A DNA stretch of 64,000 nt, taken from positions 2,170,001 to 2,234,000 of the forward strand of contig JAIXMN010000002.1 in the NCBI GenBank assembly GCA_025716815.1, in the 5' to 3' direction. Positions 12,268 through 24,017 of the stretch are shown piece after piece. This DNA is from Dichotomocladium elegans (taxonomy: Eukaryota > Mucoromycota > Mucoromycetes > Mucorales > Lichtheimiaceae). A program made the translations under genes and the position numbers. Position 1 is the first letter of the stretch, and the number at the start of each line of letters is the position of its first letter. The notes below the pieces were generated by a model. That model did not search any database. It worked only from the letters and a program-made list of their open reading frames with translations, and had not been told where the DNA came from.

Positions 12268-13822
12268 TTACGAGGGGTGATTTTGCCCAGAAAGGTAGGC
12301 ATTGATGCGCTCATCCGTAATGACAGCTCGACTATATCGACCGTTGCTATTGCTATTGTATGCCGGGCCAAGGGTGTGTGTTGAGTTTGGTGTCGCTGCA
12401 CGCTGTGGCGAGGACGATCTACCGCTAGTTGTGAGAGGTATTGATGGCGTGCTTGAGCGCCGACGACCGTTGCTATATGCATGTGTAGGAGAGTGGCCAC
12501 TGCCGGACGAGGATGGTGGTCGGTAGTAGTACGGCTGATCCTCTCCTATCGCCCCTTCCATTGTGATTGTGGATGTCCTCGAGATGCGCGCCGCCGCGCC
12601 AAACGTATTACCCGATCCATGGCTTCCTCGTCGGGCTCCGTTATTAGCAAATGGCCGAGCTGGTGGGTGGAGGTCTGCACTGTCATAATCTTGATCGGAG
12701 GAATAGCGTCGCTGTTGCTGTTTATGGTGGTGCTGATGATGCTGATGTTGCTGCTGGTTCGATGACCGATGATACCGCGAATAGCGGCCATGATTTCCAG
12801 AGCTGGCCTTGGGGGGCGGAGGCGGAAGCGAAGTGTCATCGAGTTGCTGATAGTCACGCCAGCGCAGCCGCTCATCAAAGAGGCCGGCCTCACGCCAAGG
12901 GTCCAGCGGATCAGACGGCCGTCGGGTGACTGCGGTCTTGATGGGTGGGACATGTTCTTGGTGATCAAAGTATAATTCGTTTTTAATGGCCTGTCGCCCA
13001 TCTGACTCGTAAAGCATCGTGGAGTCGTTGGTCGGCTTTTGTGAAGGAATGTATAGCCAGACCAAGAGCGAGGCGCCGATCAAACCGAGGCCAATTGCAA
13101 GGAGAACTACCTCGGTGCCATTCTCTGCAGTGACGCAATATCTACCGGCGAGCTGACCACAAGCCTTGCGAATGGCGTTCTTATATTCATGATACGTGTA
13201 ACCAAAACTCGCAGCAACGAGGACGACTGTTGCAAAAATCATGACGGCATTGATCCACTGCCAGCGCGGTCGCTCGAGAAAATTGACCACCAGGCCAAAG
13301 AGGAATGCTACGGCGACCACTGCAGTGGCCAACGCGAGAGGGACAACCCGCCAATAGGAAGTATTCGAGGATACCGTATCGAGGATGGTCGTACCATTGC
13401 CTGTGGTGGCAATACGAAGGGTGGTAAGTGCATCTGTGGGAAAAAACAGTGATTACCGAGTTTAGCCGTGTGTGCACAGATATATATTTCTTGTGTGTTC
13501 GTGTACCAAGTCCATAGTTGAGCCGCGGCGCGGTACAAGTGCAATTGAGGGCATAGATAAAACAGTGTCGCCAGAGTCCAAACGATACGCTATCAGGTAA
13601 AACATCCTCGCTGGAGAGATTCCGGTAGAGCGATACATGCTGGACGGTAAACTCTTTGCGGAATGCGCAGTCATCAATTGACCTGTTCGTCTCAAGCCAA
13701 CTTCCAAATCCAATAGCGAAAACAGCAAAGATGAGGAGCGTGCTTCGGAGACCGGGGAGAAATACTCGATGGAAAAACGGTGACGACGATGGCAGTGCCT
13801 GACGCTTTCTCCATCGGATCAT
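12268..13822 (-). CDS. SUR7/PalI (Rim9)-like four-TM membrane protein
   Basis: Exons 13822-13507 and 13433-12268 give 493 residues. A membrane segment follows the start (LRSTLLIFAVFAIGFGSWL), then an external loop with paired cysteines (HCFIYALNCTC), then three more segments (ALATAVVAVAFLFGLVVNFL; NAVMIFATVVLVAASFGYTY; EVVLLAIGLGLIGASLLVWL). A cytoplasmic tail of about 280 residues is disordered and rich in Ser, Pro, His and Gln. This layout (four TM, cysteine loop, long tail) fits the SUR7/PalI family, whose members act in eisosomes or as RIM/Pal pH sensors at the plasma membrane. Which of the two roles applies cannot be told from sequence. Confidence 0.75.
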
Positions 13823-15404
13823 ATCGTTTTTGTTGGTTGATTGGCTTTTAGAAAGAGGCAGGGGAAGTGAGGAAAAGGTAAGGGAGAGGCGGTGGCAAAA
13901 GCGGAAAAAGAGAGAGAAAGAGAGAGAAGGAGTAAGAGAAGAAAGAAGATAAAAAAGGCGCGCACTGTAATTCAATTCTCCTTTTGTTTTCTCCTTTTAC
14001 GTATTTCGTGTATTCGTTCGAGTGAGATTTCATTTAGCTTCAATATTTCTCGTCTTTAAAAAAAAAAAAAGGTACGATCAAAAGACCGATCATTTGTTTC
14101 ACAGCAAAGCTCCGAATGGTGACGATCCAACTATCGCTTATTCATCGGCTCGGTCAGAACAATATCAGATAGCACAGCCAGCTCTTTGATCTAATGGAAC
14201 ATTGCTAAAGTTGCTAAATAGAGAACGCCTCTCGTATTTTCCTATGAACGTTTCGCGTCACACTTTCTTCCTCACAACACTCCCTGTTATTTCCATAAGT
14301 TAGCTTATCTTATCTTGGTTGCAGAGTGCTGAGCTTACGCTCTTTGCTCCAATGCAGCATTAATAAACTTGGTTTTGTGAGTGGGCGGGATGTATTTCCC
14401 CCATTCTTTATCAGGATTAGCTTATGATTAATGATCCCAGGTTTTATTAGGGTCCCTCAGCAAGCCCGCCCGCCACCCCGCCCTCAATCTATAAATCAAA
14501 GACCAAATATATGGGAATCTCGGATCCCAAGTCGTACATCAATATGGGCATACGGGCTTGCGTAGGGTACCTTTTGTAAAGATTATCTTATTGCCCATTC
14601 AGACATTGCTTACCCTGACCCATTTGCCCTTTTTGTATATATGCTTCTCACTGACTAGTATCAAATCACCAGAGCTATTTGATGTAATAAAAGAGTGTCT
14701 AATCGATCCCAGTATCGGTCCCAGGTGATTTTCCCCTGCTATATATGTCTTTTATTGTGAGGCTTTCACAAAGGAACCGTCGATTCCTCAAAACATTGCA
14801 TCTCGCCCATTGTTTTATCTTTCAAAAAGCCTTGCCATTTTTCCCTGTATTTGCAGCCCAAATCCGTATGCCTAGAGGATGCTTGATTGCACTCCCTCCA
14901 AACGTTTGAGCTTCAAAATCCGTTTTATGCAAAAGCATAGGTATGCCTTGCCTACCTTGGAATTCTCTAGATGCCTCTTCTTGGTTCTCATGTTTACCGT
15001 TCATATGTACTTCGATCTGCATCGACACCACTTTGATGCCTGTACATCTAATAGCAGCATTCTATAATTATTCCTGGCTGGTCAAACGCTGTGCCCATTA
15101 TGTCAAGATAGAAGACAAACATACACACGCATCCATCCCATCGAGGCGCCGGACTTTTTATAGATACTCCTCCTTCTCGGATGTCCGATTTGGCTTCCTT
15201 GTTTGAATCTGTGTGATAGTAATCACCTTGCCGAAGATTTGGGGAGATTAACAGCTTCGGAAAGGTAAAAAAAAAAAAACTTCCACTACTGTATCCGCCA
15301 GGAAAGTTTGCATGCACAATATTTGAAAAATTATATACAACTTCACAGTAATAACCAACGCTTTATTATCTGGCCAATTGCCTATGCTTTTGTATTTTTT
15401 CTTT
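13823..15404. other. intergenic, nothing recognised
   Basis: 1.6 kb with a purine-rich GA tract just upstream of the PalI-like start (13855-13950), an A-run at 14058 and otherwise AT-rich sequence. Short frames near 14880-15317 have no family support. The part next to 15405 should include the F-box gene 3-prime UTR. Confidence 0.45.
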
Positions 15405-17260
15405 TTACCGTGAAACGGCGATATGACGTACCATGCCTATAGCCTCTTCCACATACGACGTTCGGTGGGTCGAGGGTAAGTGATCCTTTAGCAACAATCG
15501 CTTTAACCTCTTCATGAAAGTGAGATAAAGGGCACCGCTGTCGGATATGTTACTGCATCCACTCATATCCAGATCATGCACGTATTTCAGCCGCCGTCCC
15601 AAAGCCAAGATGATTGTATCTGTCACGGCATCGACATCAGCAAGATTCAGGCTTTCTATTTGGGTGTTGGTCGCGAGCAATTCAATAAATCTCAGCAGCC
15701 CGGGCGCTGTCAGCCGAGTGCTATGCTTAAGGTTTACATTTTTGAGGCTCTTTATCTGTCCGAGGTTCTCCAACAGCGAGTCTGTCACGCATTCTGCCTG
15801 GAGATGAAACTTCGTAAGCATCGAAGGCGATGCAGCAGCGGCCTTGACAAATGCAAATGCACCTTCACTAATATCATCATCTTGATCGTCGCGTATAATG
15901 GAGAGGGACCGCAGGTTTTTGAGCTTGCTTAACACATATAATGTCATGTTCGAGCAGCAATGAGTCAAGGTAACTTCCTCGAGGGCCGGACATTGTTCTA
16001 TCATTTGGCTCAGGAATTCAGCTGGACCAGGATATTTGAGGCAAAGCCTCTTAAGGTGCTTTGCGCCCCATGCAGCGAAGATGGCGCAGTACTGGTCTAA
16101 GGACATTGTATGAGCAACTGAGATGGATTCAAGTGTGTCGTGGTTGCGCTTAAGAAGAGGGGCTAGGTCAACATCTTTGAGTGGTCTCATGTCGGAGATT
16201 GTAATGGATTGGAGTCCCCGTTTTAGTGTTGGTGACGGAGGACGACGATATTCGTCAATATCCAAAGAAGAAATGGTTTCCGAATCCAGGCAATAGATGT
16301 GTCGCAGACTAGGACACAGAAGATCTACTCGTTGAAGCACACGCTTGCCGTCTGAGGAGCCAATCTCATCAGAATTAATGACAAGCAGCTCAAGCCGGAG
16401 ACACAACGGCAGGAATTCGTCGAGTTGTAAAATCACCTCTGCTGACCATATCAGCTCAGTGATCCAGACGGCATTGACAAACGGCGAAGGAGACCATATC
16501 GGTGAAAATGGATGGTCGTGCTCCATTTTGATTATAAGCGTCCGCAAGTGTTCGCAGTCGACGAGGATCTTGTCCATCAACAGTTTTACACAAAGAATCG
16601 CATCTCGGAATTCAAGGGTTGTGAGGCTCTGGCCTGTGAGCTCCAGGAGATTTCCGAGAGTATTGATCTGTTCTGCTGACGATATGTCAACTGTGTCCCA
16701 CGCATAAATTGAGCCAATCACTAGGCGGAGAACGGAGCCGCGTTAGAATTTACACCTCTTCTTTGTATCTATCTTTTTGTACCCATGGTTTGTATCCAGG
16801 ACTGGTTCCTCTCCCTCAGCGTGTCAAAGGTCTTCTTCATCTGGACCGTGTTTCCAAAGAACGAGAAGTGCTTGATCAAATGACCTGTCTCGGATTCTGG
16901 GATTGCATTTTGCCAGCCGTCGTGGACGGACTCGGGTAAGGAGATGTGCATGTCCGCCCACATCCCGCTCCATCCGGCGAGAGAGGTGTACCAGGTCTTG
17001 CTCACACTCATGCATCGGATCCGCTCGGGGAAGGTGAGATGCGAAAAAATGGCCCATGTTATATCAGAAGGTAGGTATGCGGCAAAGTCGACGCCCTTCT
17101 TGAGACGCGATTTGTCATTTTCTGAGTTGACATTGTTGTCGTCTTCACAATTCCATTTAGGCATTTCGTCAGCCGGGGGGATTGACATAGGCCGCTTGCG
17201 TTCTGGTGATGGCGGCATATCAAAGTCTTCAGAGATCTGGTCAAACTTCCTCTTGCCCAT
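15405..17260 (-). CDS. F-box and leucine-rich-repeat protein
   Basis: Exons 17260-16783 and 16720-15405 give 597 residues. After a polar N-terminus with basic clusters (KRKFDQ, ERKRP) comes an F-box around residues 60-100 (AAYLPSDITWAIFSHLTFPE, then RCMSVSKTWY). The rest is a chain of leucine-rich repeats (LKRLCLKYPG, CPALEEVTLTHC, LKNLRSLSII, IKSLKNVNLKHSTRLTAPGL, VHDLDMSGCSNISDSG) of the FBXL/AMN1 type. It should act as a substrate receptor of an SCF ubiquitin ligase through Skp1. Substrate unknown. Confidence 0.9.
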
Positions 17261-18127
17261 TGTTATACACTCGTGGGAAATTCGAAAGAAGGAGAAAGAA
17301 AGAAAATGATCCTGGCTTTCCCTTTGGGCACCCCTCCTCTTTTCTTTTAGCAACCCCTTTAATGTTACAGAGCTAGTGACTTCTCTCTCCGCCATGTTGC
17401 AACAGTCCAGAGTGCATGGATCCAAATACGATGGGCGGAAAGAACATTGAAGATGGTATAATCCATAGAACTCCGGATATGTAATCCTGCTGAAGGCGCG
17501 CGCGTGTTGGTGCGTTAAGTGCGCGGCGGTGTTCGGTTGCTACAGATGTGTGTCAAGTGTTTCGTGCTCTCTCTCTCAAATGATTCATTCGCTTTACCTG
17601 TTGCATTACCGATGATTATACATGGAAACAGCTATGCAAAGTCTAACTAGGAGAGTCTGTCTCTTCTTAAGATGTTGATAGCGCTGGAAGCGGGCGACGC
17701 CTGGGGGACAAACCGCAGATGATAATGGCTATCCCAACCTTTGTATTATACCATATACACCCTCTTTTCGTCGCTTTATTGTTGCTCTGCACGTCCCTAA
17801 AGCAAATGGATACAGACGTTCAGATAAAAGAATCAGGGCTTAGGCGCATTTATCCAACGAACTTGGAATCAATTCTACAAGTTGAATTCATGAAAAGCGT
17901 TGGGCATCTAGGAGCTCATGTTCATTTACGACAGCGATAATGATGAAAAGCACTCTGATTGTATATTAAGAAAAACGAAGGCAAAGGTCGCTCTTGTATC
18001 CTCAATGAAAAGCATGAGAGAGAGTTGTTGAAGAGGATCCATCCACTGCCCTGAAGGAGATTTAGGAGTAATTGTTCTCGAGAGTTTTGACGAGCTCCAA
18101 GAATCCAACATGATGCGCTATGTATTA
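17261..18127. other. intergenic, F-box promoter side
   Basis: Contains the upstream region of the F-box gene. A 73-codon frame at 17719-17940 begins with a hydrophobic stretch but has no recognisable family and no supporting features. Confidence 0.4.
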
Positions 18128-18289
18128 TACAGTGGCTACCCGTTATGGTGATACCCTTGGTTCCCACCATATCATATCACTATAACGACGTATCACTATA
18201 TCGAGTTGGAATAAGCACTTTTCGGTCAATGTGGTTCCGTACAAGCGTATCGCTATAACGAAACAACAATATAACGTGCGGCTACTGTA
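18128..18289. mobile_element. pogo/Tc1-type MITE, copy A
   Basis: A 162-bp non-autonomous element with terminal inverted repeats. The left end reads TACAGTGGCTACCCGTTATG and the right end, reverse complemented, reads TACAGTAGCCGCACGTTATA. Both ends carry TA, the target duplication of Tc1/mariner/pogo elements, and the CAGTGG terminus typical of pogo/Fot1 types. The inside repeats the motif ATCACTATAACGA in both orientations. A related copy lies at 46316-46491. There is no coding capacity. Confidence 0.88.
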
Positions 18290-18880
18290 TTATCCAATTC
18301 GTGATTAAACAGACGCGATCTTTTAATGATGATAGTACGTTTCTGTTCTTTTTCCTCCTCAATGCAGTATGCATTGCCAAAGCTCCTACCGCCAGCCATT
18401 CAAGAGTAAAGCACTGTTACGTGGATTACTTTTCTCGTACAACTGTTAGCTAAGGTTCATGGGAAGATAGAGATGCAATACTACTTTTTCAGTATTCTCA
18501 TCTTTAGTAACGACAGATGCTATACTTCGAGAAATACTTTTTCCTCATTCATCTATCTTCGCCAATATTAGTGCGCATATCCTGTCATGGTCAAGGATAA
18601 GCCATCGCGTACATGGCTTTTTTGGTCTGCGCTGTTCTGCCGATGTATTAAGTTTAGATTTGACTGTGGTGTATCCAAGCCGAGAGTGCCTAGGGCGTCT
18701 GCACCGAAGTTAATTTGTCGACTAAATACAGACAGACTCGACTCTGGGAATTTCTGCAAAAAAATCTCTCTCTTCTCTCTCTCTTTTTTTTTTTTTGGAC
18801 GAAGAAACACTGGTTCTTTTCACCAAATCTCGAGATTGGGTTCATTATTATAGTTAAATAACATCACATCTTCCGAGAGA
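18290..18880. other. intergenic upstream of sestrin
   Basis: A pyrimidine tract (18767-18798) lies about 90 bp before the sestrin start. No other feature was recognised. Confidence 0.45.
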
Positions 18881-21519
18881 ATGAACTACGATCCATCACC
18901 CCATGGGAATCAGGATACGATTGCATTTAACGAAGAACATGGTGAGTGAGTGGCAGTAAAATAAAGCAATAAATCTCACGGGACACGGTACAGCACGCGA
19001 TGCACGAGCGCTTCAACTCCAATCCTCCCGCCTCCGTGTTGCTCTATTCAAGAATATTCAATCCGAGTCGGCGGAAGAACGGCAAGCAGCGCTTGAAAAG
19101 ATTATCCAGGTCGTCAAATCGTTTGTACGAGTGGCCCGGTCACCTTACTCTGTGTCTTCGGTCGAGGCACCTGCAACACCGCCAAGTCCTGCGATACCCC
19201 CGCACTTTTATCCAGCGCCCTCCGTAAAATATGACGATGAGACGGATCATGCGAACCTTGCGCATGATTCGTTGGCTTATGACGACAACTGTGGGGCCAA
19301 TGATGATTCCGCGAACTTGCGTTATTATCTACTCTCTATGCTACGGCTCGCCTACACTTGTCCGTTTGGGGATGTCCGCCAAGCATTTAGGGCTTTTTTA
19401 CAAATGATGAATGTAAGCAGGTGATTCCAGAAAGAACAACAACAAAAAATGGGTGCCGTGTATGCGTGCGCATGTTTTATCATGCAAAAAGACGAAAAAA
19501 GATCATACGCTGAATTTTCTTTTTCCAAAAGGACTCGCGCGTCATGTTTGCTCCACGACCGAACCATTTGTCACCCTCTATTTTCATATCGCTCAACGAC
19601 ATTTTTTCACTCGAACCTTCTGTCCATCGGGCATTTATCTCGTATCCACGCCCTGAACATTATACGATATCTCCATGGTCTCAAGAAGATGTTGCTGTCG
19701 AGACCCCAAAACCAGACAACCCGAATAAGCCAAGATTTGAGGACTATGCCTATACGGGTGGGCGTGCATCGGACGAGTATGTGCGTCAGATGATGACCAA
19801 GACATTCATGGACGAAGGAAGACTAGCCAATGTTTTCCGAGTCATGACCTTCTTTCCGACATTTTACGAGATCTACAGCAATGCATATATAAAGGCCATG
19901 CGCACGTCCATTGGCCCGTTAAGCCGAACATGGAAATGGTATCTTGGTATTGTGGTACGTTTCATTAACCAATCAGAAAAGAATCCAGCGTTTGCCAAAC
20001 AAAGATACATGCTTATTTTCTCGACGTTCCGTGTAGGCTGCTGCCAACCATCAATGTCAATATCTTGTATCACTTCTCCGGCTCGAATATCTACAGGCGG
20101 GTGGTGACGCTGCGTGGTTAAGAGGCATCGACGCTTGTCCTCCAAAGCTGCAGCACATCGCGTCGCTGATTCTAAAGATGTCACGGCGGCCTTGGCAGCT
20201 GACGTCTGAGGATATAACACGACTGATGAGCAGCCGATCCGGTGTACACAACGAGGTGTGGAGCAAAGGCGAACTTGTCCAGGCCATTGTGGTCATTGCC
20301 ACATTTCTCGGGCTGAGCTCTTTTGTGCTAGGCTGTGGCATCGCACCTGAACTTGACATGCGTGGCGGATACCATTTCCTTGGGCACGAGGACGATCATG
20401 TCGAGGGTGTTGAGTCTGAACTTGATATGCGGTTGCCTTGGTCACCGGGAAAGGACAAAAACGAAGGGATGGCGCGTGCTGCCGCGTCCATGGCAACTGG
20501 CTGGCATGACAGCAGTATCGTCGGGGACGACGAACAGCGGCAGTTGTTTTCGTCAGATAATGGATATGGTTTGGGTGTCTCGGTCGAGGAACACGAAAGT
20601 GACGACGACGATAATGATGACGACGAAAACGAGTTTGACTGTGATGCTTCTGAGAATAAGACCAACGAGCTTGTGAACAAGCTCAGATCGATGAACGGAT
20701 CATCTACATCAACATTAAAAGGAGAGCTCCTGGAGAGTCTCGAAAAATTACGGCTAGGAAATGAGCATGTGCAGCAGGCTGCGCCTGTAGGATGTAAGTG
20801 ATTTCGAAATGGAGGTGGGGTAACGACAGATCACACACTGACAGATTTACAATCAACAAAAGCATCTGAGCAGGCAGAACATGATCACCATACGCAGACA
20901 ATGAACTTAGTATACGAAGATTTGACAAGATTCATGGACCCAAGCGCACGGCAGATACCCTTTGACGACGATGATGATGATGACGACGGTGGCTCAATAT
21001 ATCATATGAACGAAATGATGTCTGGCGACTATTGCTGGGAAGACTTTGGGAGTGATCTTGTAAACCAATACCTCCCTGATCTCGGAGACGATTTGAACGA
21101 AGAATTCACTGAGGCGTTGAGCATCACTGATTGGACGTGAGTATATATACCCATGTGTGTGTGTATACGTTTGTCCGGCAAAAGAAGGCTGAATACGGTA
21201 TAGGATTTTCCACCACACATCGGATACAAACATTGACACATCGCCGTTCAGGCGTGCGATATGGTACCAGACACAAAGACTGCTTGGGATGACCAAGGAT
21301 GATTACAATTACGAGGATATAACGACGTATCTCAGCGATCGAAACAAGGAGTACATTACAAAACTTTGCCTCCGACCTTTTGAGATCCGGCTGAGCGATT
21401 GGAATAATATTGGATTGTCATTGAGGCCAGAGGAGAAATGCCATGTCAATTTATTGGTGGCATCGGCCAAGAAGCAGGCACTGCTCTGTTACGGATTAAA
21501 CGTGATTTCGCAGGCGTAA
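18881..21519 (+). CDS. sestrin (PA26 family)
   Basis: Exons 18881-18941, 18994-19412, 19532-19954, 20037-20793, 20845-21136, 21204-21519 give 755 residues. The N-terminal domain reads RAFLQMMN, then NVFRVMTFFPTFYEIY and WYLGIVAAANHQCQYLVSLL, matching the sestrin alkylhydroperoxidase-like helix, with a Cys in the NHQC position. It continues with WLRGIDACPPKLQHI and HNEVWSKGELVQAIVVIATF, ending in FVLGCGI. The C-terminal domain has WEDFGSDLVNQYLPDLG, DTSPFRRAIWYQTQRLLGM, DDYNYEDI and EEKCHVNLLVASAKKQALL. In animals sestrins bind GATOR2 to restrain TORC1 during amino-acid shortage and modulate redox state. A long acidic linker (SDDDDNDDDENEFD and a seven-Asp run) is larger than in animal forms. 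Confidence 0.93.
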
Positions 21520-22386
21520 GGCAAGTGGTACAAATTGATGGCGGTCCATTTCATTACTCTCCGGGTATGGTGGATTCAACATCCCCTTCCCCTTCGATTT
21601 TACGAGGCTTTTGCCATACACACACATATATATATATATACACGCACAACACACACACTCTCCCTCTCCCTCTCCCTTCTTTCTCTTCCTTCTTCCACCG
21701 CCCGTTTTTGTCATCGTTATCCTTACTATCCCGTTCACTACGATTATCTGCCCAGCTTGCACGATTTCTATTGAGCATCGGGGCAGACACAGACTCGTAA
21801 AATAAAGATGCCAACTTCATGCATCAACAAGCATGTGTACATGCAGGTGTTTTGGGCATGTTTGCCTGAGTCTTAAATTGGAAGTGTTTAATGTTACACT
21901 TCCTTCTACTGTTGGTCAAGTCTAAAGAGCGCTCGTTAATTGCGGTCTGGATGGGCGAGAGAGACATATTGCTAATCTTTTTCTTTCTTGTAAGATGACC
22001 GCCGAGAGCCGAGTCGACTTTCTATGTATGCTCGTGCCATACAAGCTATACCCATTGTACAGCTTCTATGGGTACTAGGGGGAGAGAAAGAAACATACAA
22101 AGAGAGCAGAGGGCAAGAGTAATCAAGTAATTTCTCTAGAAATTAGCCTGTGTTCCCGTCATATTTTTAGAGACCTTTTTTTTTTGGCCCGACACGACTG
22201 GAACTGTTGTCCCCGGCTTTGTCGAATTATGCTCGTGTCTCTCTCACAAAAGAAGACTCAGGTCCGCTCTCTCCCACCTCGAACACTAACCCACCTTCTT
22301 CCCTTTTCTTCGCACACCTCTCTTTTTCTCTCTCTTTCCATCCTTCCCGTTCCCTTCATTTCCCAACGCGATTGTCCCATTTTGAC
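21520..22386. other. intergenic with AT and CT repeats
   Basis: An AC/AT/AC run at about 21620-21658 is followed by a CT-rich tract. A pyrimidine-rich leader (22265-22370) precedes the secreted-protein start, as for strongly expressed fungal genes. Confidence 0.5.
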
Positions 22387-23731
22387 ATGAAGTTCACGCT
22401 CTTCGCCTTCCTCTTTGCTGCATTCTTTGCTGCAGTCGCCATGGCCGATCTTGCAGACGAGATCGCTGCTGCCAAAAAGAAGTTCTGTGGCGGTACGACT
22501 ATTTTTCACTCGTCTTCTTCCTTTACCTCCAATTTATGCACATACGCACATATGTGTCTCTCGGTCTGAACCATCTTATCGAATGACTTTGATTAGGTAT
22601 CTCGGTCACCGCGCCTACGAAGAACAAGGTTTTCACCAACCCAAAGAAGGTCACGTTGACCGTCAGTAAGTCAATGTTGGATGCGACAAAGAAGCCGCCC
22701 CCCTCCGTTTCTTCTAACAGTGCGATGACGGCTCATATGAATAGCTCGTGTGCCTAATGCCATGGCCAAGACGATTAGCGGCGTTGATGTATGTATTGTC
22801 TCTCCTGCGAAAAAAGAAAAACCAACATGGGGCTGACCTGAAGCGGAATGCATTATTCTAGTTATACTCGATCAGCTCCTCTGGCAAGCCTACTTACCTC
22901 GGTGCTGTTTCCACCAAATCCTACACGCTCAACAAGAAGGCTTCGTTGACGTAAGAGTCCTAGATCCACTGTGAACAATCGCACATGAAAACACACACAT
23001 ACACCTTCTCTTTAGTGTTGACCTGACCAAATATAAGAAGCTCAAGCTCCCCGGTCAATTCGAATTCCGGTATGTGAGGGCAACATCGTTAGACAAAGCA
23101 AAGCAAAGCAAAGCAAAGCAGACACTCATAGAACAATGAACCCAGTGTCTGGGTCCATAACGCTGACGGCCCCGACTGCACCTTGATGTCCAAGGTCTTC
23201 AAGGTCAAGTCGTCTTCACACTCGAACGCTGCTGAAGATGAGGAGATTGCCAACATGAGCACCGACATTGACCGTGGCTGCTTTGGCGTTGAGATTGTCA
23301 AACCTGCTCTTGGTGAGCACGTCCAGGCCAACAAATTCATTGCGCAGATTGGTAAGACGTTGATGTCTGTTGTATGATCTGCATATCTGTTGACGCTTTT
23401 TCCTTGGATTATATAGCTCGTGATGGTGCTTCGCAGGTCGAGACCGTGACTGGACTTGAGCTTTTCAAGGTGAACCTCGAAGATCGTCAGCCCGTCAAGG
23501 TTCAGGACTCGTGGACTGGCGAATCTGCTCTCGATCAGGCATTCAATATCAAGGACAAGGTTGCCGAGTCCGACTCCAGTGATGCTTACTTTTACAAGTA
23601 TGTACACGTTTATATCTATCTCTCAGGGTCGCTTGTTACTCACTTTTTGGCTTTATAATAGGGTCACTGGTTCCACTCAGGATAACGAGTCCTGCACCTT
23701 CTTCTCTCATCCTTTCTACATTGACGCTTAG
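22387..23731 (+). CDS. secreted protein of unknown function
   Basis: Eight exons (22387-22492, 22597-22665, 22745-22788, 22862-22950, 23016-23069, 23146-23351, 23417-23597, 23662-23731) give 272 residues. A clear signal peptide (MKFTLFAFLFAAFFAAVAMA) with cleavage before DLADE precedes a Lys- and Thr/Val-rich beta-type sequence (GISVTAPTKNKVFTNPKKV; PTYLGAVSTKSYTL; LPGQFEFRVWVHNADGPDC). The pattern suggests an extracellular beta-sandwich, but I do not recognise a family. Four cysteines remain after processing; there is no GPI-type tail. Seven introns in 819 coding bases is unusually dense. Intron 5 carries a CAAAG tandem run. Codon use is biased toward C-ending codons, suggesting good expression. 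Confidence 0.85.
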
Positions 23732-23975
23732 ATTAACCCGTTTTAATCAGTTCCACCCAAGTTTTTCTGTAAGATTAAAGTTATATAAACAAAACGGCAA
23801 ATGAGCTTTTATCCACAAAGAAAATGGGCGTGAAAACGCAAGCTACTGATGCCACGCTGATCGGAACAATGCGTGGTGCCAAAAAGAGACGAGAAAAGGC
23901 ATTCCTGGATCGGCAGTACAAGTGTTTTTCGCCGGAGCGAGAGCCACAGAGCGATGGATGAACATGACTTTACTT

Positions 23976-24017
<42 letters not shown>

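Noticed and set aside
17719..17940. 73-codon frame with hydrophobic start
   Set aside because: No family, no typical signal cleavage site, and placed next to MITE sequence.
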